From: Prorocentrum cordatum
Lineage: Eukaryota; Sar; Dinophyceae; Prorocentrales; Prorocentraceae
Reading direction: 5' to 3'
Assembly (NCBI GenBank): GCA_963575745.1
Contig: CAUYUJ010022556.1
Location: 1-64,000, forward strand
DNA: 64,000 bases
This document shows positions 53,785 to 64,000 of this stretch, piece by piece. Position 1 is the first letter of the stretch. Every line of letters begins with the position of its first letter. The position numbers and the translations under genes were made by a program. Below the pieces are notes generated by a model. It had not been told where the DNA came from. It was given only the letters and a program-made list of their open reading frames with translations, and did not search any database.

Positions 53785-55870
53785 TATAGGGCAAGGTCTC
53801 AATGACCGAGGGAAGAGTTCAAGGCGGGGCAGCAAGAGCAGCAGCAGGGCGGGGGGGGGGGGGGCGGACGCGGGGCGGCGCCTGACGCCGCTGTTGGCGA
53901 CGGCGGCGTGGTCGAACGCCGCCCGTCGCGCCGCGGCCGCGGCGCTCTCCCCCCGCTCTCTCCGCGCCCCCCGCTCCTGGCGCTCACTACCCCAGACGCA
54001 GCTCCCTGGAACAAGGCCTCTGCCTATACGAGACAGGTTCTGGCCCCCAGCTTTGCTGAGGCTATGACTGCATTCGTTGGCCAGCTCCCGCAACTGGCTT
54101 GTGCTATAGCGCCCGCACACGGTGCAAAACAAAACTTCTCTGTCAGGCCAAAAACACAGCTGGCGGGAGCCACGCGCTTCCCTCGAGCGGACACACGCGG
54201 CCCCCGTGGGCCGAAACACCGCCTCCGACCAGGACATCGGGCGGCACGGGCCCCCCAGGAAAGCCGTGAGCTCGGAGGCCTTGGCGCGGCGCCCACATCG
54301 GCGGCGCTGTCCGAAATCGCCAGAAATCTGCGGACAAGCGTGCTCGGAACGCAAGGCAGCCGAACGCAGAAGCTTGGCACGAGTGCGCCGAACACGGACA
54401 GTGGGGGGACGTGGGGGTCTCTTGCCCTCAGTCTCCAGGACCTGGCACATAACCTCGAGCAGGCGATTCTGAATCTTACGCGTGATGTCACCAGCCATCC
54501 GGACCGAAAAACTGACACTGAAAGGAACCTTAACATCCTGCCCGGAAACACCCGCGATCTGATCCGCGATCGCGTTGGCAACAACAAAACTCGGACAAGG
54601 GGCCCTTCTCGAGTGCCTCCTTGGTATCCAGGTGGCTCGGGACCCGAACAAGGGGCAAATCCCTGACAATGAGCAGCTCGCGCGCGCGCGACCACAAATC
54701 GCGGTGGCTGCTCACGCGGGCAAACCGCTCCAAGGCACCAGACATAAAGCCACGGGCGACATGCGCAGAATCTGCAACATAGCCGAGCCTCACACCCTCT
54801 GGGCTTAGTTCTAAATACTTCACAAGGGCCCAGAGCCCCCCACGGTTGACGCTCTGCTTCCCCGAGATGCCTCCACCAGCAATCAAGGCGAGCTGAGGCG
54901 CGTCAACGGATTCAGGGGGCTCCTCTAAATCTTGCCCGAAGGCCGCGACATTCCAATACACCCTCCTAAACCTACGACCCCTTCGAGAACTCACCGCCGC
55001 TGGCGCCCCCGCGGGTCCAGACAGTACCAGTGAGAACGGCCCTAAGGAGGCCCGCCTTCTTGACATCCTTTTTCCCCGGGCTGGACAGGTGGCGCCTGGC
55101 AGCTGTGAATTCCACTCCAGCCTCCGCGCCTTTGCCATTCCTGAATTCAGAGGCTCCAGTCCACAGCTGGGCCTCGATCGAGCTAGCTACTTCCTGCTTG
55201 AAATCCGAGGTCACGCACGCCTCAGACCGCAGCTCGTCAGGGGTAGCAAACCTGTCTCCCGACGGCGATGTCCAGTCCCAAGGCCCCTCAAGAGTCCATC
55301 CCAGACCAAGCATCGTGGCAGCGACAGCCGAGGTGGGTCCTCTAATGTTGTGCCGACGACGCTTGGGCCCCAGGGTCTGAATTCTCTGGGCAGTCTCGGC
55401 CCAGCTTTTGCGCGTCCTGGGCAGGGCGCCCTCGGATGCCCGGGGCGCAACCTGGAACCGCGACTCCAAAATCGCAAAGACCGTGCCGGCGGCGGGGTCC
55501 TTGGGGCCCACTTCCAGCGCCAAATCGAAGTGCGGCATCTGCCGACAGTTCCTCTTGCGAGGGTTCTTGCTAAGGCGCGCCTCCATTGCATTAGCGCCGA
55601 CGGAGCAACTCCGAAAACTTCCCAGGCATGCGGGGTCTGGGGAAGGGCTCCCGTGAGGGCAAGTTTGGGCCCCACCTTGCGCGGGGCAGCTCTGGCAAGC
55701 TTACAGATGCGATGCGCGCGCCGATGTGCATGGGCGACGCGCTCGGCATGGCGCGGCCTGGAAATCTTCGCGCCGCTGCCGCGCTCTATGCCCAAATCGG
55801 CCGAGACCGACGCAACTTCTACAGCAATGCCTCTAGATCCAGGGCCCCCCTGAATTTCCCGAGCCACCGA
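53785..55870 (-). mobile_element. LINE copy C: linker, RNase H and C-terminal finger
   Basis: Minus strand, 55586 downward: HNIRGPTSAVAATMLGLGWT and WDWTSPSGDRF match the linker of copy A. EVASSIEAQLWTGASEF and GAEAGVEFTAARRHLSS match the segment EQSLWAQASKHF / GAEFGVDLTVTW of copy A. RNase H follows in another phase (54950-54600: ISGKQSVNRGGLWALVKYLE, YVADSAHVARGF, LVRVPSHLDTKEA) and then a third (ANAIADQIAG, about 54590). The catalytic Glu of PRAEL is replaced (NRGGL). A tail with ITRKIQNRLLEV and REVLFCTVCGR (about 54112-54128 for the Cys pair) then SLSKAGGQNLSRIGRGLVPG completes it. RT and everything upstream are absent. Confidence 0.82.
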
Positions 55871-55916
55871 AGGGGGGGGGAAGGAGGATGAGCATGAGGA
55901 TGAGGATGATGATGCC

Positions 55917-55988
55917 GAGGAGGAGGAGGAGGAGGATGGGGGGGAAGGAGGAGGAGGAGGAGGAGGAGGAGGAGGAGCAGGAGGAGGA
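55917..55988. repeat. (GGA)n/(GAT) tract between LINE copies C and D
   Basis: A GATGAGGAT stretch (from about 55888) grades into GGA repeats. Confidence 0.95.
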
Positions 55989-56699
55989 ATGCGCTGGGAA
56001 TGCTATGAAAACAAACCTCTGAACCAAAGTCTGATTTAGCCCCTTCCACCGCAGCCGCATGCACGCTCGGCTTCACTCGCAAAGGTTCCGAACCTCGGCC
56101 GAGTGCGTGCGTCTCCTGCGGCGAGCACTTTCCCTCGGCGGCACGGCTCTGGAATGGCTGCGGGGGACGGGCAGAGGAAGAGGCATCCCCTGGCGCCGAC
56201 TCGCTCACACGACCCCCCTCCTGACGACACGACGCACCTCAGTCGATCTCGCGCCGCCATCGTCTCTGCGATGGCTCTTGGGGCCCCCTTCTCCTCGGGT
56301 GCAAACTTCTGCGAATTCGGTTATGTGCCCTCGCGGCGATTCTACATGTGACGACCATCGACCGCGGCGAATTTGCCGCGGCCGTCGCGCAGAGACATGA
56401 ACCACTTGTCAACATATGAGATCGACTGCGATTCGTGAGTCTCGAGAGCACGTGCTGCCGCCTTCGGCGGCGCTCGCTGAAACTCCCGAGGCATTTGTCG
56501 TTTCTGGGGCGGTCCGCCCTGGGCAAGCGGCGGCAGCAAACGACAGGAACATGGAACCTGGCGCCACCTGATCACGCGCCGTGCACCTCCAGGCGGACGC
56601 AGCCTTCTCGTATGGTGGGCTGACTCCGACATGGCTCTGACTGTCTTGCAGCGATGCGGCCTCTTCTCGAAAGCCACGCCCTCGCCTCTCTGGCCCTGC
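55989..56699. other. Unassigned, between LINE copies C and D
   Basis: No recognisable motif. By position it could hold the diverged C-terminus or 3' UTR of copy D, but I could not align it with the tails of copies A-C. Confidence 0.35.
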
Positions 56700-58535
56700 T
56701 CAGCCCTCGCCGAGTCAGCTAGGGCGCGCCTGGTGCGACGTCCACTATGCTGGCAATCGCATCGATTCGATCGGTGTCAGGAGCCCTCCCCGCCAGCCCG
56801 ACCTCCCAAGCCAACTCCGCCGCCTCCCGAGCCCATGCATCAGCTGCCGCGTTGCCTGCAGCCATCTCCAATTCTTGGTCGGGCACCGGCAAACTTGGAG
56901 AATCGCTTACATGGGGGAAATCCACTATGCCTCCACCGCGGACGTGTCTGGCCTGAGACGCCAGGCCTCTCGAGCACTGGCCCGCAGTCCCTCATTGGCC
57001 CTGGCGGCGCTGGGGAGCTGCATTTTACCGCGCCACGTGCAAGCCGCAGACAAGTGGTCGGCTATAAACCAAAACGGACCTGGGGCCTCTTCAAAAGCCA
57101 AACAAAACGCCTTGATATCGGAGCGCGGGGCGGTCTGGCGGGCTCCGAGCAGGGGTCTAGCAAGGGCAGCTTGCGCGCTCCACTCCCCCGAGGACAGCCA
57201 GAGAGAAAATATCGCAAAGCCGCGTCTGCGCCTCCTGGGGTCACCAGAAAATTGCCCCCTGGACCGTGTCCGTGAACCTTTTGAGGCCCCATCGCTTCTG
57301 GGGCCGGCCGCGCGATCTCCTTTCCCCCCCAACCTCGGCCCCCGCCCCTCCGACGTGCCATCATCGGATGCGCGGGGCGAACATGGGGGGGGGGGGGGCG
57401 CGCAGCCATGAAGCTGACTCCGCTTCTGCTCGCGCTGATGCTGCTGGCTTCAAGGGCCCAGCTCTGCCGCGATCTGCGCGGTCGCTGTTTTTTGATTCGC
57501 ATTCCCAGGTCCTGCGTTTCAGAATCTCTCGAGTACAGTCGGAGCGTTGACCCGAGGAACCCGAAATAAGGAACGAGACCCCTTTCATCCACAAGATGAA
57601 CTTCGATCCCATGGAAAACCCCAGGAAACCCGAGGCAAATTTTGAAACAATCAAGGAACACCGAGCCCCTCCCCAACGAGAAGGGTTCCTTCTTCAGCGC
57701 CCCGACTGTATCTCTCGAGTAACCGACAACTGATGCTATGCTTCTCTGCAGCGAGCCCTCGGCCGGTGGCCGCCCTGGCGACGCCAGCGGCGTTGGGCGC
57801 CCGCGCATCCAGCATGCCTCTGCGCTCGAAGCGCTCCCGCCCCGTGGCCGGAGGCCGCGAGTCGCCGCCCCCCTCGAGATTAGGGGGCCCGCAAAGGACG
57901 CGCGCGCGCCCAGCTATGCACATGAACGCGGCCCCTAGACTCGCGAGACCGGCCGCGTGATGCGAGTATTCGCGCAATGAGAAATCTCGAAAACAGCGTG
58001 GATTCATGTGCGTGCACGTCCTTCTGTCGCTCCTGAGAGATTGCCCCCGTGCTCGCGCTTGGCCGCTGCCGCCCAGAGGTCGCGCCTCGGGCCCGCCGGG
58101 AGATCGTCGAGCAGCTCCTGGAAGCACCCCGTCTCGACGAAGGTGCCGTCCACGCTCGAAGGCAGGCCCCGTGGCTCCGCGTCTTCTTCTCCTGGTCTGT
58201 GCCATCGTGTAGCCGTCGTAGGACCCAGTCCGCGCCCATGAGCGTCGCTATGAGCGCCCCCGCCAGCCCTCGCACTGCTTGCCAGCGCTTCCGGCCAAGC
58301 CGCTCCAATCCGGTCTTCAACTTGGGCCAAGCCTTGGCGGCGCGCTTGTGGACGCGTGGGGCTCTCTGCCACGTGCCAATCCATTAACGCAGTGCGCCCC
58401 AATCGTAGATCAACTGCTGGGTCTTGAAGTCCGAGCTCCATGCCTAGGGCGGTGGTCAGGCAGCGCCCTCCTTCCTTCCCGCCAGCGGCGCGCCTCGCCT
58501 GACGCCTCAGCAGCATGATCTCGTGCTTCGGCATG
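56700..58535 (-). mobile_element. LINE copy D: linker and RNase H, strongly decayed
   Basis: Minus strand: RKRWQAVRGLAGALIATLMG then ADWVLRR (58295-58220) matches the linker of copies A and C. FQELLDDLPAGPRRDLW follows in another phase. RNase H blocks lie further down: GFAIFSLWLSSGEWS, GARQTAPRSDIKAF (about 57143-57100; Asp replaces Glu), WFIADHLSAA (about 57090-57055) and GNAAADAWAREAAEL (about 56853, final Asp). Positions 57360-57850 show no similarity to the family and may be an insertion. The three minus-strand copies run D, C, B in the direction of transcription. Confidence 0.72.
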
Positions 58536-58574
58536 CCGAGCGCCCGCTGGCCGCGCGCCGCCGGGTATATGACT

Positions 58575-59850
58575 ATTTTACCGTGCCCGGGCGCGTGCCC
58601 GGGTGCCCAGGTGCGTGCCCGGGCGCGTGTCTGGGTGTCCGTGTGTCCGGGTGCCCGGGCGTCCGGGCGTCCGGGCGTCCGGGTGTCCGGGCGTCCGGGT
58701 GTCCGGGTGTCCGGGTGTCCGGGCGTCCGGGTGTCTGGGTGTCATGGGTGTCCGGGTGTCCGGGTGTCCGGCTGTCCTGGTGCCCGGGTGTCCGGGTGTC
58801 CGGGTGCCCGGGTGTCCGGGTGTCCGGGTGTCCGGGTGTCCGGGTGTCCGGGTGTCCGGGCGTCCGGGTGTCCGGGTGTCCGGGTGTCCGGGTGCCCGGG
58901 TGTCCGGGCGTCCGGGTGTCCGGGTGTCTGGGCGTCCGGGCGTCCGGGTGTCCGGGTGTCCGGGCGTCCGGATGTCGGGGTGTCCGGGTGTCCGGGTGCC
59001 CGGGTCTCCGGGTGTCCGGGTGTCCGGGTGTCCGGGTGTCCAGGCGTCCCGGCGTCCGGGTGTCTGGGTGCCCTGGTGTCCGGGTGCCCGGGTGTCCGGG
59101 TGTCCAGTGTCCGGGTGCCCTGCTGCCCGGGTGTCCGGGTGTCCGGGTGTCCGGGTGGCCGGGTGTCCGGCGGGTGTCCAGTGTCCGGGTGCCCGGGTGT
59201 CCGGGTGTCCAGGCGTCCGGGCGTCCGGGCGTCCAGGCGTCCGGGTGCCCAGATGCCCGGGTGTCTGGGTGCCCGGGTGTCCAGGTGTCCAGGTGTCCGG
59301 GTGTCCGGGTGCCCGGGTGTCCGGGTGCCCGGGTGCCCGGGTGCCCGGGTGTCCGGATGTCCGGGTGTCCGGGTGTGCGGGTGTCTGGGTGTCCGGGCGC
59401 CCGGGTGTCCGGGTGCCCGGGTGTCCGGGTGCCCGGGTGTCCGGGTGTCCGGGTGCCCGGTCCGGGTGTCCGGGCGTCCGGGTGTCCGGGCGTCCGGGTG
59501 TCCGGGTGCCCGGGTGTCCGGGTGCCCGGGTGCCCGGGTGCCCGGGCGCCCGGGTGCCCGGGTGCCTGGGTGTCCGGGTGCCCGGGTGTCCGGGTGCCCG
59601 GGTGTCCGGGTGTCCGGGCCCGGTGTCCGGGCGTCCGGGTGTCCGGGTGCCCGGGTGCCTGGGTGTCCGGGTGTCCGCGGGTGTCCCGGTGCTCGGGTGT
59701 CCATGTGCCCGGGTGTCCGGGTGTCCGGGTGCCCGGGTGTCCTGGTGCCCGGGTCTCCGGGTGCCTGGGTGTCCAGGCGTCCGGGTGTCCGGGTGTCCGG
59801 GTGTCCGGGTGCCCGGGCGTCTGGGTGTCCAGGTGTCCGGGCGCCCTGTT
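58575..59850 (+). repeat. 8-bp minisatellite CCGGGTGT / CCGGGTGC, about 1.3 kb
   Basis: More than 150 units of CCGGGYGT or CCGGGTGC with occasional single-base changes. An 8-bp unit gives an 8-residue peptide period, and lack of stop codons leaves all three plus frames and two minus frames open over 300-500 codons. These collagen-like frames are artefacts. The same array restarts at 63470. Confidence 0.98.
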
Positions 59851-59954
59851 GCGACGGCGTTCAGGCTCCCTGATGCCCCAATGCGAAAGTGTATGTAGGC
59901 CCGGTTACAAAAATGAGTATAGAACACCAGAGAAAAGAAACAAACATATTTGTT

Positions 59955-60850
59955 GTTGTTATGGGGCTATAAGGCTATTGAGCTATGGGGCTGTATCGCA
60001 ACATGGAAACATGGTAATTATAGGGATATAGGGCTATTGGGCCATCGGGCTATAGGGATATGTGGCTATAGGGCTATAAGGTATGTAAAGCTGTAGGGCT
60101 GTAGGGCCATAGGGCTAACGGGCTGTAGGTCTATGGGGGTATAGGGCCATAGTGCTATATGGCTAAATGGCTATAGCGTTATTTGCCTATGGGGCTATAG
60201 GACTCTAGCGCTATATGGCTAAAATGTTATAGGGCTATCGAGCTATAGGGTTATGGGGCTGTAGGGCTAGGGCTATAGGGCTATAGGGCTGTAGGACTAT
60301 GGGGCTATGGGGCTATAGGGCTATATGGTATAGGGCTACAGGGCTATACGGCTATAAGGCTATGGAGTTATAGGGCTAATGGGCTGTAGGGCTGTAGGGC
60401 TAAAGGGCTGTAGAGGTATAGGGCTATGGGGTTCTAGGGATATAGGGCTATGGGGCAACAGGGCTGGCGGGCTATAGGGCTATAGGGCTACATAACTATA
60501 GGGCTATAGGGCTATAGGGCTATAGGGCTACAGGGCTATAGGGCTATAGGGCTATACGGGCAAAGGGCTATAGGGTACAGGGCTATCGGGCTATAGGGCT
60601 ATAAGTCTATATGGGCTATTGTGCTATATGGCTATAGGGATATCGTGCTATATGGCTATAGGGCTATAAGGCTATAGGGCTATAAGGCTTGAAGGCTTTT
60701 GGACTATAGGGCGATAGGGCTATAGGGCTAGAGGGCTATAGGGCTGATTGGCTATTTGGCTATTGGGTTTATGGGCAAATTGGCCTAATGGGACCACTTG
60801 GGCTAATTGGATTGATGGGGTTATATGGCTATGGGGCTATAGGGCACCCC
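59955..60850 (+). repeat. 8-bp minisatellite GGGCTATA, about 0.9 kb
   Basis: Roughly 100 degenerate units of GGGCTATA. It is preceded by TTGTTGTTATGGGGC, comparable with TTTTTGTTGGGGC before the 4.8 kb array. It is followed by the CCCGGGCA/GGCCCGGCC block, so array plus flanks form one dispersed composite. Confidence 0.97.
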
Positions 60851-60854
60851 CGGG

Positions 60855-60945
60855 CATCTGGGCCCGGCCACCGAAATCGGCGGCCCGGTTCACCTAACCA
60901 TGGGAATCCGCTAGGACCCCTGCGGAGGCAAGCTCTGATTGCGGA
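60855..60945 (+). repeat. Dispersed modules GGCCCGGCCACCGAAATCGG and AATCCGCTAGGACCCC
   Basis: The first module (60861-60884) repeats 5070 and 5155. The second (60906-60943) repeats 9432-9465. Confidence 0.9.
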
Positions 60946-61069
60946 ATATGTATACACGTATGAACGTAAAGATGTGTATGTATGTATATATGTACACGTA
61001 GAGATACAGTGCAAGCCAAGACCGGGACGCTATGCTAGGCCACGACCGGGACAAATTCTGGAAAGATTG

Positions 61070-62190
61070 AGAGGATGTCGTCTCAGGCGAATGTGGCTGG
61101 GCCACCAGGGGGCAGGACATCATCGAGGTCAGAGTTGTGAGGATGTCTCTGGCGAACATGGTTAAACCACCTCAGCTCAGGGCGTCTTGGAACCCAGAGT
61201 TGCGAGGATGTCTCATGAAGGAGTGGCCCGACCACCTGCTGAGGGCTTCTCGGAACCCAGAGTTGCGAGGGTTTCAAGCGAGAGAGGCCGAACCACCATG
61301 GAGCAGGGCATACCCGAGATCAGAGTTGCAAGGATGTCTCAGGCGACAGTGGACGGACCACCTAAACTCAGGGCATCTCGGAGACGAGACTTGCGAGGAT
61401 GTCTCAGGCGAAAGTGGCCGGACCTCCATGGGGCAGGACATCATCGAGGTCAGTGTTGTGAGGATGTCTCTGGCGAAAATAGCTAAACCAGCTCAGCCCA
61501 GGGCGTCTCAAAACCCAGAGTTGCGAGGATGTTTCAAGCGACAGTGGCCAGGCCACCATGGGGCAGGGCGTCTTCAAGGTCAGAGTTGCGACGATGTCTG
61601 AGGCGACAGTGGCCTGACCACCTGCTCAGGGCATCTCGGAATCCAGAGTTGCGAGGATCTCAGGCGAGACAGGCCGAGCCACCATGGGGGAGAGCATATC
61701 CGAGATCAGAGTTGCGAGAATGTCTCTGGCGACAGTGGCCTGACCACCTGAGCCCAAAGCATATCGAAACCGAGACTTGCGAGGATGTCTCAGGCGACAG
61801 TGGCCGGACCACCATGCGGCAGGAGATCTCTGAGGTCAGAGTTGCGAGGATGTCTCTGGCGGAAATGGTCTGACCACTTCAGCTCAGGGCGTCTCGGAAC
61901 CCAGAGTTGCGAGGATGTCTCCGGCGAAAGTGGCCGAAACACCATGGGGCAGGGCATCTCCGAGGTCAGAATTGCGACGATGTCTCAGGCGACATTGGCC
62001 AGATCACCTCATGTCAAAGCATATCGGACTCCGGAGCGCCGACGATGTCTCACGCGGAGCCAGCCGAAACACTTCGAGACCCGCATTTGCGAACCCAGAG
62101 TGGTGAGGATGTCCGAGGCGAGGGTGCCCAGATCATCTCAAGTCGCGACATCTCTGAACCCAGACTTCCGAGGATGTCTCACGCGAAACG
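61070..62190 (+). repeat. ~62-bp minisatellite, about 17 diverged copies
   Basis: The core CAGAGTTGCGAGGATGTCTC recurs about every 57-78 bp, typically near 62 (about 61131, 61194, 61260, 61320, 61383, 61443, 61504, 61579, 61642, 61702, 61763, 61829, 61893, 61955, 62018, 62094, 62151). Alternating units follow it with GGCGACAGTGGCC.GACCACC and GGGGCAGG.CAT. The open frames across it derive from the repeat. Confidence 0.93.
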
Positions 62191-62430
62191 GGCCTCCTCC
62201 TCCTCATCCTCCTCCTCCTCCTCCTGCTCCTCGCCCTCGCCTTCTCCCTGGATGCTGTTCGCCGGCATGCAGCCCGAGATGCGGGTTGCGAACGCCTGCT
62301 GCTCCCCGTCCTCCTCCATGTCCTCCTCCCGCTCCTCCTCCTCCCCCGCCGCCCTCCCCTTGCGTCAAATTCCACCCCCGGCTCCTCGCTCTCCTCCTCC
62401 TCCTCCTCCTCCTCCTCCTTCTCCTTCCCC
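62191..62430. repeat. (TCC)n tracts
   Basis: Two TCC-rich tracts (62191-62235, 62310-62425) flank about 75 bp of unique sequence. Confidence 0.9.
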
Positions 62431-62434
62431 TCAT

Positions 62435-62441
62435 CATCATG

Positions 62442-62475
<34 letters not shown>

Positions 62476-62476
62476 A

Positions 62477-62542
<66 letters not shown>
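62435..62542. repeat. (CAT)n/(ATC)n microsatellite
   Basis: ATC array with a single AAC interruption. Confidence 0.97.
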
Positions 62543-62545
<3 letters not shown>

Positions 62546-62595
62546 TCGCAGGCCGAGCCGAGGCGAGCCGAGGCGGCCGGCGGGCCGGCCGAGCG

Positions 62596-62703
<108 letters not shown>

Positions 62704-62865
62704 CAGCGGAGAGAGAACAGCAGGACGAAATCGAATGGTTCGCACACTATCTAAAAAATGCCGGACTGCCGGAAGTCTCCGGAAGTCCCCACAAGTCCCT
62801 GGGCACCTTCGGAACGCCTCTGAAGCCCAGCGGGGGCCCAAAACATTCAGAAACCTGACATCCTC

Positions 62866-62937
62866 GAAGACGACGAGGACGACGAGGACGACGAGGACGA
62901 CGACGACGACGACGACGAGGACGACGAGGACGACGAG

Positions 62938-63013
<76 letters not shown>
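62866..63013. repeat. (GAC)n with GAGGAC interruptions
   Basis: GAC array; GAG units recur at fixed 9-bp steps in its first half. A GGC/GGT tract follows (63017-63055). Confidence 0.97.
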
Positions 63014-63189
63014 TCGCGACGGCGGCGGCGGTGGCGGCGGCGGTGGCGGCGGCGGCGACGACGACGTTGTTTTCGCGGCGGGAGTGCTGCTCCACTGCCC
63101 GGACTACTACGAGTGGTGTTTAAAGTGGTACTACTCGTGCTGATACCATTGCTATACTCAATGACGGGATCGAAACCGACAGTATTTCT

Positions 63190-63345
63190 CTCGAGGAGAG
63201 CGCCCCTAAAGCTCCCAAGATGGCTCCAAGAGGACCCCAAGAGGCGCCCAAGAAGCCTCCAAGAGGCTCCCAAGAGACCTCCAAGAGGCCCCCAAGAGGC
63301 GTCAGGAGGATCCCCGAAGCACCCAAGATGCCCCCCAGACGCTCC
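63190..63345. repeat. CAAGAGGCCCCC minisatellite
   Basis: Degenerate 11-12 bp units of the family at 12655 and 16600. Confidence 0.85.
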
Positions 63346-63378
63346 AGACATCCGCGGAGGCTATTATGTCTGTCCGTT

Positions 63379-63440
63379 TTCCTCTTCCTCCTCCTCCTCC
63401 TCCTCCTCTTCCTCCTCCTCCTCCTCCTCCTCCTCCTCCT
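63379..63440. repeat. (TCC)n microsatellite
   Basis: TCC array with two TTCC interruptions. Confidence 0.97.
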
Positions 63441-63469
63441 TCACCCACATCTTCGTCTGGATCTTCCCC

Positions 63470-64000
63470 GTGCCCGGCCGGGTGCCTGGGTGCCCGGGTG
63501 CCAGGGTGTAGGTCTGGGTGTCGGGGTGTGCGGGTGCCCGGGTGCCCGGACGCCCGGGTGTTGGGGCGTCCAGGTGCCCAGGTGCCCAGGTGCCCGGGTG
63601 CCGCCTGGGTGTCCGGGCGTCCGGGCGTCCGGGTGCCCGGGTGTCCGGGTGCCCGGGTGCCCGGGTGCCCGGGTGCGTGGGTGTCCGGGCGTCCGGGTGT
63701 CCGGGCGTCCGGGCGTCCGCGCGTCAGGGCGTCCGGGTGCCCGGGCGTCCGGGCGTCCGGGCGTCTGGGTGCCCCGGTGTCCGGGTATCCGGGTGTCCGG
63801 GTGTCCGGGTGTCCGGGTGCCCGGGTCTCCGGGTGTCCGGGTGTCCGGGTGTCCGGGCGTCCGGGCCCGTCCGGGCGTCCGGGTGCCCGGGTGTCCGGGT
63901 GTCCGGGTGTCTGGGTGTCCGGGTGCCCGGGTGTCCGGGTGTCCGGGTGTCCGGGTGTCCGGGTGCCCGGGCGTCCGGGTGCCCGGGTGCCCGGGTGCCC
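63470..64000 (+). repeat. 8-bp minisatellite CCGGGTGC / CCGGGTGT, continues past window end
   Basis: Same unit and orientation as 58575-59850. The first 150 bp are more variable. The window ends inside the array. Confidence 0.97.

Noticed and set aside
58515-60031. Collagen-like ORFs of 320-500 codons in several frames on both strands
   Set aside because: They are simple translations of an 8-bp minisatellite that contains no stop in most phases; no unique coding sequence supports any one frame.
59955-60850. Telomere or telomere-like repeat
   Set aside because: The unit is GGGCTATA with frequent variants, internal to the window, and not the TTTAGGG-type repeat expected for dinoflagellate telomeres.

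Overview
This looks like nuclear DNA of a dinoflagellate. The decisive evidence is relict spliced-leader (SL) sequence. A perfect 22-nt match to the conserved dinoflagellate SL (core CCGTAGCCATTTTGG, ending CTCAAG) lies at 45845-45866. One-mismatch copies lie at 1939-1960 (+) and 37601-37622 (-). No ordinary gene set, operon, rRNA or tRNA is visible. Base composition is GC-rich and the window is dominated by microsatellites, minisatellites and decayed retroelements, as expected of a large dinoflagellate genome. The strong GC-richness would suit a Prorocentrum-like genome, but species cannot be fixed from this window.

Layout. 0-2.5 kb: (GGA)n tracts, a broken minus-strand coding fragment, then an SL relic followed by a 163-codon ORF (probable retrogene). 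2.5-9.5 kb: a mosaic of short dispersed modules in both orientations, 8-bp minisatellites, G-run blocks and a 101-bp satellite (6.66-7.68 kb). 9.5-14.3 kb: GC-rich microsatellite DNA, a 272-codon multi-pass membrane protein gene on the minus strand (10.85-11.67 kb), and a 73-bp tandem array. 14.5-16.1 kb: a decayed LINE reverse transcriptase, minus strand. 16-20.5 kb: purine- or pyrimidine-biased repeats and minisatellites. 20.5-30.7 kb: very GC-rich islands with overlapping open frames in most phases and few credible proteins, plus a nearly identical 177-bp duplication. 31-36 kb: (TCC)n and several minisatellites. 36.2-37.6 kb: 5' part of a second LINE with its SL relic, minus strand. 38-45.8 kb: repeats and acidic ORF fragments. 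45.8-51.9 kb: the centrepiece, a nearly full-length LINE-like retrotransposon. 52.8-58.5 kb: at least three further 3'-half copies of the same family on the minus strand. 58.5-64 kb: three large minisatellite arrays and trinucleotide arrays.

The LINE family encodes, in order, an N-terminal zinc finger, a coiled-coil region, an AP-type endonuclease, a reverse transcriptase, a CCHC-like zinc finger, RNase H and a C-terminal zinc finger. All copies are broken by frameshifts or in-frame stops. Two copies start exactly with an SL relic, and the longest carries two SLs in tandem. This indicates that its RNA was trans-spliced before reverse transcription, and probably more than once. The longest copy is flanked on both sides by (GGA)n, and (GGA)n tracts also separate the minus-strand copies, suggesting microsatellite-targeted insertion or microsatellite-mediated recombination.

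All homology statements were made by reading the sequence by eye, with no database search.
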